A DNA stretch of 64,000 bases, taken from Paraburkholderia bannensis NBRC 103871 (lineage in GTDB: Bacteria > Pseudomonadota > Gammaproteobacteria > Burkholderiales > Burkholderiaceae). The position numbers and the translations under genes were made by a program. The notes under the pieces were generated by a model. The model was not told the DNA's origin and did not search any database. It was given only the letters and a program-made list of their open reading frames with translations. The first letter of the stretch is position 1. Each line of letters opens with the position of its first letter. The stretch lies in the NCBI RefSeq assembly GCF_000685015.1, contig NZ_BAYA01000010.1:1-64000 (forward strand), read 5' to 3'. Below, piece after piece: positions 26,499-33,997 of this stretch.

Positions 26499-26646
26499 AG
26501 CAAGACAAAATAGCGAATCAAAAATTGTTTGATTAGATAGAACAACTTTTTATTGGCGCAACACCTCCCAGTAGCGTCATTAAAGATGACGCGCCTCCCT
26601 TTCGATCCGGTTGAATGCCCCGCAGAAAACAACCAACAACAGTGAA

Positions 26647-27852
26647 TCAGGATTTCGTGGCGATCAGCAGCCAGAGCTGCGCCAGATCTGCTGCGCCGTC
26701 GTTGCCCTTGACCGCCTTGAACGTCGTGACCGCACGCGCTTTCTGGCCCGCGAAGTAATACGCTTCGCCCAGCCGCAGGCGCGCCATGTCCGGATGATCG
26801 ACGCCCTTCGCCAGCGCCGCTTCCATTGCCGCGAAGCCCGCCTGCTGCTGGCCCGCGAACACCTGGTTAAAGCCCGCGTCGAACGGTGCGACCGGATTTT
26901 GCGGATCGGGCGGCGAGCTTGCGCGCTTTGCCGCCAGCGCCTGAAGACGGCGCTCGCGATCGGCCTGTGCATCATGCCCCAGCGCGCCGCTGGAAAAGCC
27001 CTGATCGACGATCTGTTTGCCTTCGGCCGTCGACCCGGACATGATCGCGAGCTGCGTCATTTCCATGTAGTCGTCCGCGCTCGCCAGCGACCCGGCAGCG
27101 CGACGCAGACGATAGACGTCGACATCCAGTGCGGACAGGTAACCGGGCTTGCTGCGGATCGCGTGAATCAGGTCAGTCCAGTATTCAGGCTTCGAATGGA
27201 ACGCCACGAGCTTTTCGAGCGCGCCGCGATACGCCGCCGCATCGTTGGCGCGCTGCGCCACGGTGCCCAGCAATTGCAGTTGCGCTTCGTCCGGTGCGTG
27301 GCCCGCGCGCGTCTGCGCATCGACGCTCGACTTGAGCAGCGTGAGCGCGCCCGCATTGTCGCCGCTGAGGTAATACGATTCGATCAGCAGCGTCTGCATC
27401 TGCGGATCGCCGCCGCCCAGCTTCTGGTAGCGCTGCGCGGCGCTGATCGCCTTGCCATATTCCTTTTGCTGGAAGTACAGGCCGGCTAGCGCGGCAGCCG
27501 TGCGCTGGCCGTCTTCGCCCTTCACCTGGCCGCTCGCGAGCAGCGTTTCGTAAGCGTGTTCCGCCGTGGCGTTGTCGCCTGCGGCGGCCGCCGTCGCGCC
27601 ACGCATTTCCTCGATCGTGACGGTTTCGTAGTCGCTGCGATTGGGCACGGCAGCGGCTTGCGAGATCTTCGCGAGCGCCTCGGAATAGCGATGCGCCCGG
27701 TAAAGCGTCTGGGCGTCGTTGAGCGGCTTCGCCACTTCGGGGCGCATCGTTTGCGCCTGCGCCGCCGGAATCGCCAGCGGCGTCACGCCGAGCGCGCCCG
27801 CCAGCAGCGCCAGTCTGAATCGATGTGCAATACGCGTCACGTCATCCCTCAC
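26647..27852 (-). CDS. Exported tetratricopeptide-repeat protein of the TonB operon
   Basis: A 401-residue protein with a signal peptide (residues 1-34, ending PAAQAQ) and helical TPR-like repeats throughout, for example NDAQTLYRAHRYSEALAKIS and LAGLYFQQKEYGKAISAAQR. It should act in the periplasm as a protein-interaction scaffold. The GTG start overlaps the second exbD stop by four bases, so it belongs to the tonB-exbB-exbD-exbD transcript. Similar TPR genes follow exb genes in other Proteobacteria, but its job in energy transfer is not established. Confidence 0.82.
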   Translation of the reverse strand: MRDDVTRIAHRFRLALLAGALGVTPLAIPAAQAQTMRPEVAKPLNDAQTLYRAHRYSEALAKISQAAAVPNRSDYETVTIEEMRGATAAAAGDNATAEHAYETLLASGQVKGEDGQRTAAALAGLYFQQKEYGKAISAAQRYQKLGGGDPQMQTLLIESYYLSGDNAGALTLLKSSVDAQTRAGHAPDEAQLQLLGTVAQRANDAAAYRGALEKLVAFHSKPEYWTDLIHAIRSKPGYLSALDVDVYRLRRAAGSLASADDYMEMTQLAIMSGSTAEGKQIVDQGFSSGALGHDAQADRERRLQALAAKRASSPPDPQNPVAPFDAGFNQVFAGQQQAGFAAMEAALAKGVDHPDMARLRLGEAYYFAGQKARAVTTFKAVKGNDGAADLAQLWLLIATKS

Positions 27853-28277
27853 TGCATGTACTGTTCATTGCCGATCAAGCCGATCTTCGTCGCGCCCACG
27901 CGCTGCGCCGCCGCCATCACGGCTGCCACGTCGCGGTACGGCACGAGCCGGTTCGGGCGCAGATGGATCTCGGGCTGGTCGGCCTGCGCCGCCGCCTGGG
28001 AAAGCCGCGATTCGAGATCCGCCTCGTTGGGAACGGGCTGCCCGTTCCACGTCGTCGTGCCGTCGAAGTCAATGTCGATCTGCACGATCTGCGGCTGCGT
28101 GATCGGCGGCGGCGGATTGCCCACCGGCAGATTCATCTTGATCGAATGCATCTGGATCGGGATGGTGATGATCAGCATGATCAGCAGCACCAGCATCACG
28201 TCGATGAGCGGCGTGGTGTTGATGTCGACCATCACTTCCGGCTCGCCACCACCGCCCGAAGACACGTTCATACCCAT
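27849..28277 (-). CDS. exbD: ExbD-family energy-transducing protein (second copy)
   Basis: A 142-residue single-span inner-membrane protein. A Gly-rich N-terminus precedes VDINTTPLIDVMLVLLIMLI, which carries the membrane helix with its essential aspartate; the periplasmic domain follows (QPEIHLRPNRLVPYRDVAAV). ExbD with ExbB converts proton flow into movement of TonB. It is separated from the first exbD by 98 bases that contain a 16-base palindrome (GCACCCGGCCGGGTGC, 28333-28348), which might tune relative expression. Paired ExbDs are common in Xanthomonas-type TonB systems. Confidence 0.93.
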   Translation of the reverse strand: MGMNVSSGGGGEPEVMVDINTTPLIDVMLVLLIMLIITIPIQMHSIKMNLPVGNPPPPITQPQIVQIDIDFDGTTTWNGQPVPNEADLESRLSQAAAQADQPEIHLRPNRLVPYRDVAAVMAAAQRVGATKIGLIGNEQYMQ

Positions 28278-28375
28278 GACTTCCCCCTGCCCCGCAAGCG
28301 GGCATATTGCTGCTTCATTGACTCAGTGAACTGCACCCGGCCGGGTGCGGGCCTGCCCTTTCACCGCCTGGCGGC

Positions 28376-28801
28376 TTAACCGCCGCGCGGCGGCGGCTCG
28401 GTGATGAACGACACCTTGGCGATGCCTGCACGCTCGCACGCGGTGAGCACGCGACCGATGAATTCGTAGCGCGTGCCCTGGTCGCCGCGCACGTGCACTT
28501 CCGGCTGCGGGGTCTGCTGCGAGACCGACTTCAGCCGCGCGAGCATCGTCGGCGCATCGACCAGCGCCTCGTTCCAGAAGAAGTTGCCGTCGCGGTTGAT
28601 GGCGATTTCGACGCTCTTTGGCGTGGTCTGCAGCGGCTGCACCGTTTCCTTGGGCAGCTGCACGGGCACGGTATGCGTCACCACCGGAATCGTGATCAGG
28701 AAAATGATCAGCAAGACCAGCATCACGTCGACGAGCGGCGTCGTGTTGATGGCGGAGATGACTTCGTCGTCGCCGCCCTCCTGTCCCACGCTCATGGCCA
28801 T
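28376..28801 (-). CDS. exbD: ExbD-family energy-transducing protein (first copy)
   Basis: A 141-residue ExbD with the short cytoplasmic N-terminus, the membrane helix ISAINTTPLVDVMLVLLIIF with the conserved proton-pathway aspartate, and a periplasmic domain (QPEVHVRGDQGTRYEFIGRV). It begins 18 bases after the exbB stop. It diverges from the second copy in the periplasmic part, which suggests the two are not simple duplicates and may form a mixed dimer within the ExbB pentamer. Confidence 0.93.
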   Translation of the reverse strand: MAMSVGQEGGDDEVISAINTTPLVDVMLVLLIIFLITIPVVTHTVPVQLPKETVQPLQTTPKSVEIAINRDGNFFWNEALVDAPTMLARLKSVSQQTPQPEVHVRGDQGTRYEFIGRVLTACERAGIAKVSFITEPPPRGG

Positions 28802-28819
28802 GGCGTACCTCTCGCTAAG

Positions 28820-29746
28820 TTAGTCGGCCATCGCGACGGCGCGCGATGCGACACGCCCGTTGCGCTTGCCACCGGCGAGCAGCACCGCATGCAGCTGGGC
28901 GCCAAAGGCGCGCACGCGCTCCATCACGGCCTTGTTGCGACGCACGAGGAAGTTGTAGCCCAGCACCGCCGGCACTGCCACCGCAAGGCCGATGGCCGTC
29001 ATGATGAGCGCTTCGCCAACCGGGCCCGCCACCTTGTCGATCGAGGCCTGACCGGCGATGCCGATGGCCGTCAGTGCGTGATAGATGCCCCAGACCGTGC
29101 CGAAGAGGCCGACGAACGGCGCGGTCGAGCCCACGGTGCCGAGGAAGGCCAGGCCGTCCTGGAGGCGGTTCGACACGCTGGTGATCGAGCGCTCGACCGA
29201 CACGTCGATCCACGTATTGCGATCGACGGCTTCGAGCAGCGCGTCGTCGTGATGCTCGCCCGCTTCGATGGCGGTCTCGGCGATGAAGCGGAACGGCGAC
29301 GATTCTTCAAGCTGCTTCGCGCCATCGGCGAGCGTCGGCGCATTCCAGATCTGCTCGTCCGCCGACTTGGCGCGGCGATTCGCACGGGCCTGTTCGATGA
29401 ACTTGGTGACCATGATGTACCAGCTGCCCATCGACATGATCACGAGCAGCACCAGCACGAAACGCGCGACGAAGTCGCCGTTCTTCCACAGCGCGCCCAG
29501 GCCGTAGGGGTTGCTCACCGTCTCGGACGTAGCCGGTGCGGGCGGCGGCTGGTCGGCCGCCGTGGCTGCGGGTGCAGGCGCGGGCGCCGCCGAGGTCGTC
29601 GCCGTATCGCTGGCCGAAGCCGCGGCGCTGCTCGCGCTGGTGTCGCTGGCCTGTGCATGGGCGAGCGTGGGAAGGACTAGGGTGTCAACCGTGGCTACGG
29701 CGAACACCATGCTGGCCGCCAGTGCGGCGAAAGAACGCTTCTTCAT
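28820..29746 (-). CDS. exbB: ExbB-family proton channel subunit with N-terminal extension
   Basis: A 308-residue MotA/TolQ/ExbB-family protein. Residues 1-32 are a cleavable signal peptide (ending LAHAQ), residues 33-75 a low-complexity Ala/Ser/Pro stretch, and three membrane helices follow near 95-118, 205-228 and 240-265. The core has FLGTVGSTAPFVGLFGTVWG and IMTAIGLAVAVPAVLGYNFL. The extended periplasmic N-terminus marks the longer ExbB type (about 300 rather than 240 residues). It forms the pentameric channel that works with ExbD and TonB. Confidence 0.95.
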   Translation of the reverse strand: MKKRSFAALAASMVFAVATVDTLVLPTLAHAQASDTSASSAAASASDTATTSAAPAPAPAATAADQPPPAPATSETVSNPYGLGALWKNGDFVARFVLVLLVIMSMGSWYIMVTKFIEQARANRRAKSADEQIWNAPTLADGAKQLEESSPFRFIAETAIEAGEHHDDALLEAVDRNTWIDVSVERSITSVSNRLQDGLAFLGTVGSTAPFVGLFGTVWGIYHALTAIGIAGQASIDKVAGPVGEALIMTAIGLAVAVPAVLGYNFLVRRNKAVMERVRAFGAQLHAVLLAGGKRNGRVASRAVAMAD

Positions 29747-29832
29747 GCCTGCTCCAGTTCATTTGTACAACTTACGAATCGTGACTGATAAATCGCCACC
29801 CGAATGCTGCCGTCCTGCGTGTGCGCCTCAAG

Positions 29833-30555
29833 TCAATTGAGGTTGAACGAGAACGGCACCTGCACGCGGACCGGCTGCCCCTGCGAAATGCAATTGAACT
29901 GCTTGACTGCGTTGAAGGCTGCGCGATCGAGGCTTTCGTCGTCGGCGGACTTCGCAATGCGTTCGTTCGTGACGTGGCCTTGCGGATCGACGACAAACTC
30001 GACGAGCACGTCGCCAGTCACATTGTTTTCCTGCGCTTCCTGCGGATACTTGATGCTGGAACGGATCTGGTCGGAGTTCGGGCACACCACGCCAACTTCA
30101 TGGCTCACCGGCTTGGCCGGCGCGGCGGGTGCCGGCGGCGCGGGCGGCGCCGTGACGGGCGCACTCTGCACCGGCGTGGCCGCATGCGTGATGGTGGCCT
30201 GCGGCGGCGTCTGCACCGGCACCTCGGGCGGCGGCACGAACGGCGGCGGCGGCGGCGTGAACTTCGGCGGCGGCAGCTGCACCGTCGGCAACGGCGGCGG
30301 AGGCGGCGGCGTCACCGGCTTGATGATCTTCGTTTCGATGGGATGCTGGATCACCTGCACGACCTTGGTCGCAAGGCCATTGATCAGCGCGTAAATCAAC
30401 ACGATATGCAGCAGCAGGACAACCGCGATGCCGCCGAAGCGGCGCACCGGATTCTGCTGCTTGCGGCCGAACTCGCGCGGCCGGGCGGGCCGCACGCCGC
30501 CCGCCGGGTGTGCCGCTTGTACCGATTGCAGACTGACTTCCCCTTTCATCACCAC
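29833..30555 (-). CDS. tonB: TonB protein
   Basis: A 240-residue TonB. The cytoplasmic N-terminus is basic, the membrane anchor is at about 39-61 (FGGIAVVLLLHIVLIYALIN), a proline-rich span covers 77-150 (VTPPPPPPLPTV, FTPPPPPFVPPP), and the C-terminal TonB domain covers 150-240 with YPQEAQENNVTGDVLVEFVV. Two cysteines in the C-terminal domain (CPNSDQ and FNCISQ) could form a disulfide, a feature of one TonB subgroup. The start is GTG at 30555 or ATG at 30549; GGGAG spacing favours GTG. It heads the tonB-exbB-exbD-exbD-TPR operon. Confidence 0.94.
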   Translation of the reverse strand: MVMKGEVSLQSVQAAHPAGGVRPARPREFGRKQQNPVRRFGGIAVVLLLHIVLIYALINGLATKVVQVIQHPIETKIIKPVTPPPPPPLPTVQLPPPKFTPPPPPFVPPPEVPVQTPPQATITHAATPVQSAPVTAPPAPPAPAAPAKPVSHEVGVVCPNSDQIRSSIKYPQEAQENNVTGDVLVEFVVDPQGHVTNERIAKSADDESLDRAAFNAVKQFNCISQGQPVRVQVPFSFNLN

Positions 30556-31025
30556 CGTCGCTCCCTTGGGTGCGATGCACCCATTCTCTGCGGTGCCGCG
30601 CCGCGACGCCCGAGCGTGCGCGGCCCGTCACACCGGGCAATCTGTTTCGTTTGCAGTCCGAATCTAATGTCTTGCGTCCAACAGGCCAAAGCAACGGCAA
30701 CCCGCGCTATTGCAGCGGCCTGATTGCAACGTTGGAGCTTCAAAAACGGCGCTCGCGCTACACGGCACAGCGCGGTGTCAATTGTGTGGCGAAGCGCACA
30801 TTTCGTTTAGTGGACGGAAAGATAGCAAGTAAAAAACTTGTGAGCAAACTTTTTTTGATGCGGGAATACGACGTTTATAAAACCACTCTAATTCGCCTGA
30901 AATCCAGCTGGAACGGGCCTCCGGGCATTGACCCGGATTTATTTTAGGTGCAGCATTGGATAAATCTTACAAATAGAAAGCTGAAACTTTTCAAATTCAA
31001 TTCAATTCCGCTTTATTAAACAAAT

Positions 31026-31080
31026 TGGTGCATCGCACATTAAATGCTGCATAATGGTGCATGCGATTTAGATTAAATGC
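31026..31080. repeat. Two-part direct repeat
   Basis: TGGTGCAT followed by ATTAAATGC occurs twice: 31026-31033 with 31039-31047, and 31055-31062 with 31072-31080. The spacers differ (5 and 9 bases). It is probably regulatory for one of the divergent genes. Confidence 0.55.
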
Positions 31081-31182
31081 CGTTTAAATCGATGTCCAGG
31101 GATAACACCAGGATTGCCCGGATTCGCTCCCGCCATTTAATTCGCATCCCGATAAATATTAAAAGCTTGTCGTCCTCATCAA

Positions 31183-31208
31183 ATGTGTGCAGACTGCATA
31201 TGTGTGCA
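31183..31208. promoter_or_regulatory. Direct repeat upstream of the MarR-type gene
   Basis: ATGTGTGCA at 31183-31191 recurs at 31200-31208, 17 bases apart, each followed within a few bases by GCATAT. It ends 21 bases before the MarR-type start codon, the usual place for an autoregulatory operator. Confidence 0.5.
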
Positions 31209-31229
31209 ATGCATATATTTGGGTGCCAC

Positions 31230-31763
31230 ATGACGCAACGTACGGAAAACCTGCTTGGCGCGCTCGCCGTGCTCGTCACGGACGAGCTGTACGCGCTCGA
31301 CACCGTTCCCGCCCTTTCCGGCGCCACCACCCGCGCGATGCTCAACGCCATCGGCCAGTATCCGGGCGCGTCCATCGAACTGTTGCGCGAGTCCGTCGCG
31401 CTGTCGCATCCAGCGGCGGTACGCGCGGTCGCCGGACTGGTCGAAGCGGGCCTGGTCGAGAAACTGGCCGGAGTCGACAAGCGATCCGTTTCATTGGCGC
31501 TTAGCGCTGCCGGCCGGCGGGAGGCCAAGCGCCTGCAGCGCGCACGGGACGCCATGTTGACGCGCATCGTCGGCCACCTGAGCAATAAGGAACGCGAAGT
31601 TTTCGAGGACTTGCTGATCAAGATGCTCTGGCACGAGACCCGTGACCCTGCGCATGCCATGCAGCTCTGCCGCTTTTGCGACGAGGGGCCATGTCTCCAG
31701 GCAGGCTGCCCCATCGAATGCCGCGACGAAGGTCTCCCCATGCCGTCCCGGAGCGCGCAGTGA
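31230..31763 (+). CDS. MarR-family regulator with cysteine-rich C-terminus
   Basis: A 177-residue MarR-type winged-helix regulator. Residues 25-110 hold the DNA-binding domain (SGATTRAMLNAIGQYPGASI, ELLRESVALSHPAAVRAVAG, wing AGVDKRSVSLALSAAGR). The C-terminus has CRFCDEGPCLQAGCPIEC, five cysteines that could bind metal or sense oxidation; such tails recur in a MarR subgroup. ATG at 31230 follows a repeat element. The stop overlaps the GTG of an MFS gene by four bases, so it likely represses that transporter. Confidence 0.88.
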   Translation: MTQRTENLLGALAVLVTDELYALDTVPALSGATTRAMLNAIGQYPGASIELLRESVALSHPAAVRAVAGLVEAGLVEKLAGVDKRSVSLALSAAGRREAKRLQRARDAMLTRIVGHLSNKEREVFEDLLIKMLWHETRDPAHAMQLCRFCDEGPCLQAGCPIECRDEGLPMPSRSAQ

Positions 31764-32956
31764 AACCGGCAGCGGCGGTGCGCTGGCCCGCCATCGCGGC
31801 GCTCACCGCTGTATCGACGCTCGCGCAGATTGGACAGTTCGGCATTGGTTTCATCGTGCTGCCGGTCTGGCTCGCGCACCAGGGTCTCGACGCACAGCGC
31901 GCGGGCGTGTTCGCCGCGGCGCAATGGGCGGGTATGTTCGTCGGACTCCTGATGGCCCCGGCGACCGTGGTGCGAATAGGTGCGAAGTGCACCGTGACGC
32001 TTGGCCTCGCGGCCAGTGTCGTGGCGTTCCTGGCGGCAGGCTGGTTGTCATGGCCGCTCTGGATTGCCGCTGGCGTGCTGACCGGCCTGGGGATCGGTTT
32101 GCGTTGGATCGCTAATGAATCGTGGCTTTATGGTCTTGTACCCGAGCACCTCAGCGGCCGCGTGGTGGGCGTGCATGAGACGCTGATCGCGACCGCGGGC
32201 GTGATTGCCCCCGCACTGGCCGCAGCGTGCGGCGCGGACGGCTCCATCACGATGATCGCAGGCTTGTCATTCACGTGCGCGGCGGCGCTCCCGCTGTGGC
32301 TGACCGCATCGGCGCCTGCGGTGCATCCCGTCGCGCGTAAAGCGGTGATCCAGCACGATGTGCGGACGCCGACGCCGACGCTCGGCGCACGGATTTATCT
32401 CGGCATGATCGTGGTGGCCGTGGGCGGCGTGATCGACGGCGCGCTGTATGGACTCTTTCCGCTCTACGCCAGCGCGCGCGGGATGAGCGTTACGCAGGCC
32501 GCCCTGCTGCTTTCGTGCCTGGGTCTGGGCGGCATGACGCTGCAATATCCGGTCGGCTGGATGGCTGACCGGATCGGCCTGGGATTCACTGTGCTCACGT
32601 GCGCGACACTCAGTACGCTCGGGCTCATAGCCTTCGCACTCGTCCAGCCGACGACATGGGTGCTTCCGGCGTGCGGGCTGCTGGTCGGCGGCATGAATAG
32701 CGCGTTCATCACGCTGGGCATGTACGCAGCCGCGTGCAGCGAGAAAACCGCAATCGTGCGCAACATGCGGCTGGTGTCCCTGACGTTCACCGCAAGCTCG
32801 ATCATCGGGCCGCTTGTCGCGAGTTCCGCAATGAGGGCGTTCGGCAACGACGCGCTGATGTGGCCTCTCGCCATTGCCAGTGCAGCGCTGGCCTTCTTTA
32901 CGCTGGGCATCTGCGAAGGACGGCGTCTGCGCAGCGCTCCTGCGCCGGCGAACTGA
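31760..32956 (+). CDS. MFS transporter
   Basis: A 398-residue twelve-helix major facilitator. The start GTG at 31760 overlaps the MarR stop (GTGA), giving an N-terminus VKPAAAVRWPAIAALT; upstream in-frame ATGs at 31676 and 31691 would lie inside the MarR coding region. Helices are evident from residue 12 on, with a second-half motif A-like loop (YPVGWMADRIGLGFTVL). The arrangement of YfcJ/YcaD-like sugar or drug carriers fits. Substrate unknown; coupled control by the MarR-type protein suggests efflux of a toxic compound. Confidence 0.9.
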   Translation: MKPAAAVRWPAIAALTAVSTLAQIGQFGIGFIVLPVWLAHQGLDAQRAGVFAAAQWAGMFVGLLMAPATVVRIGAKCTVTLGLAASVVAFLAAGWLSWPLWIAAGVLTGLGIGLRWIANESWLYGLVPEHLSGRVVGVHETLIATAGVIAPALAAACGADGSITMIAGLSFTCAAALPLWLTASAPAVHPVARKAVIQHDVRTPTPTLGARIYLGMIVVAVGGVIDGALYGLFPLYASARGMSVTQAALLLSCLGLGGMTLQYPVGWMADRIGLGFTVLTCATLSTLGLIAFALVQPTTWVLPACGLLVGGMNSAFITLGMYAAACSEKTAIVRNMRLVSLTFTASSIIGPLVASSAMRAFGNDALMWPLAIASAALAFFTLGICEGRRLRSAPAPAN

Positions 32957-33052
32957 AGCATCGCGCCGCAGCACGCAAATCATTCGCCGACGTATTTGCT
33001 ACGCACTACCAACCGTCCCGCGCAGACGGCGCGATCCTGCTATCTACACCGA

Positions 33053-33337
33053 TCAGCTCGCGCGCATTCTGGCAGCGTGACTTTGCGCAAGAAACTGCCG
33101 AATGCGCGCCAGGTGCAGGTCGCCGACTGCCGTGTGAGTGGACTTGCCCGCACCAACCTGGCGCTGGACTGGCGGCCACGCTCCCAGATAGCGGCACAGC
33201 GCGGAAACGAATGGCCGCCGCCCTCCGCTGGCGAGGCGCTGCACCGCTGCCTCGACGCGCTGCTCGCCTACGTTCGCCACCAGCCACGCCATGGCCTGAC
33301 GGTCTTCGTCATTCAGAATGCGGATCGACGATTTCAT
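33053..33337 (-). CDS. Small hypothetical protein with SOS box
   Basis: A 94-residue protein of unknown function. ATG at 33337 has an excellent ribosome binding site (GGAGGG, five bases upstream). The N-terminal half (ILNDEDRQAMAWLVANVGEQ, RVEAAVQRLASGGRRPFVSA) is predicted helical and looks like a small DNA- or protein-binding domain; the tail is basic (ARIRQFLAQSHAARMRAS). A near-consensus LexA box lies 29 bases upstream, so it should be induced by DNA damage. It converges with the MFS gene. Possible roles include a checkpoint or repair accessory protein, but nothing in the sequence decides this. Confidence 0.75.
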   Translation of the reverse strand: MKSSIRILNDEDRQAMAWLVANVGEQRVEAAVQRLASGGRRPFVSALCRYLGAWPPVQRQVGAGKSTHTAVGDLHLARIRQFLAQSHAARMRAS

Positions 33338-33365
33338 GTAACCCTCCGTACTGGACGTATACACA

Positions 33366-33385
33366 TACTGTTAATTTATACAGTA
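33366..33385 (-). promoter_or_regulatory. LexA (SOS) box upstream of small gene
   Basis: TACTGTTAATTTATACAGTA, with intact CTGT-N8-ACAG and the flanking TA pairs of the proteobacterial LexA consensus. It resembles the box in front of dinB at 39991-40010 in both arms. Confidence 0.88.
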
Positions 33386-33454
33386 TTTCGCCAATCCGCA
33401 AGGACGAATCGATTCGTGGCGTGGGCGAACGCGACCAGCTTCGCGCCCAGGCAT

Positions 33455-33901
33455 TCAGGATTGAGCCGGAAACCGGCCAAGCTGCTGGAACAGGCCGAAC
33501 CAGTCTTCCATGTGCCAGGTCGTCGTTACGCGCTGTCCGTCCAGTGCATGGAACTCATGCAGACGGAAGCTGACACGCTTGCCGGTGGGCGCAATGCCAA
33601 ACAGTTCGCCCCGATGCGTGCCGGTGATTTCGGCGCGCACTGCGATCTGGCCGGGCACCTGGATCAAGTCGTGAATGACGATCTGAACGTCGGGAAAGGC
33701 CTCGCCGAAACTACGGATGATCGGCTTGATACCGTCCGGCCCAGGGCCTTGTTCCGGCCCCAGCGGTATGTCCTCCCAATCTGGCGCCAGCACACTGTCG
33801 ACCAGATCGGGGGCTTTTTCGTTGAAGGCGCGGTATAGCGTTTCCACGGCCGTACGTTCGGCGCGAAGGCGCTCGCTTAATTGGGGAATGATTTGTTTCA
33901 T
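33455..33901 (-). CDS. SnoaL-like ester cyclase / NTF2-fold protein
   Basis: A 148-residue SnoaL-family protein. Characteristic segments are LYRAFNEKAPDLVDSVLAPD, the loop GPEQGPGPDGIKPIIRSFGEAFPDV and the C-terminal RLHEFHALDGQRVTTTWHME. The family includes polyketide cyclases, but most members in soil Proteobacteria are uncharacterised and act on small hydrophobic molecules. ATG at 33901 is preferred. It is divergent from a LysR regulator with a 27-base inverted repeat between, so it is that regulator's probable target. Confidence 0.85.
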   Translation of the reverse strand: MKQIIPQLSERLRAERTAVETLYRAFNEKAPDLVDSVLAPDWEDIPLGPEQGPGPDGIKPIIRSFGEAFPDVQIVIHDLIQVPGQIAVRAEITGTHRGELFGIAPTGKRVSFRLHEFHALDGQRVTTTWHMEDWFGLFQQLGRFPAQS

Positions 33902-33966
33902 AGGTCTACTCCGGGTGACGATCGTGATACGACGAGAGTGTGAGACCCCGAGTAAAATCCCTCCAA

Positions 33967-33993
33967 CAAATAACCGATATAGATGATTATTTG
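33967..33993. promoter_or_regulatory. LysR-type inverted repeat
   Basis: CAAATAA (33967-33973) and TTATTTG (33987-33993) form a perfect dyad with a 13-base spacer, five bases before the LysR start and 66 bases from the divergent ester cyclase. It contains the T-N11-A pattern typical of LysR boxes. Confidence 0.7.
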
Positions 33994-33997
33994 ATTC

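Larger units (their letters stand above)
30556..31229. other. Divergent intergenic region, 670 bp, A+T-rich
   Basis: Separates tonB from the MarR-type gene. From about 30780 it is clearly richer in A+T than the window. It contains a hairpin TCCGGG-N6-CCCGGA with a T-rich tail (30920-30945), three tandem AATTC units (30994-31008), a composite repeat (31026-31080) and a direct repeat near the MarR start (31183-31208). No convincing Fur box and no gene were seen. Confidence 0.6.

Noticed and set aside
30570..30947. Possible 125-residue plus-strand gene upstream of tonB
   Set aside because: It crosses the tonB promoter region, has mixed composition and no start signal.
30780..31060. Fur box in the tonB upstream region
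   Set aside because: No stretch matched the 19-base Fur dyad well enough; only scattered A+T-rich words were found.
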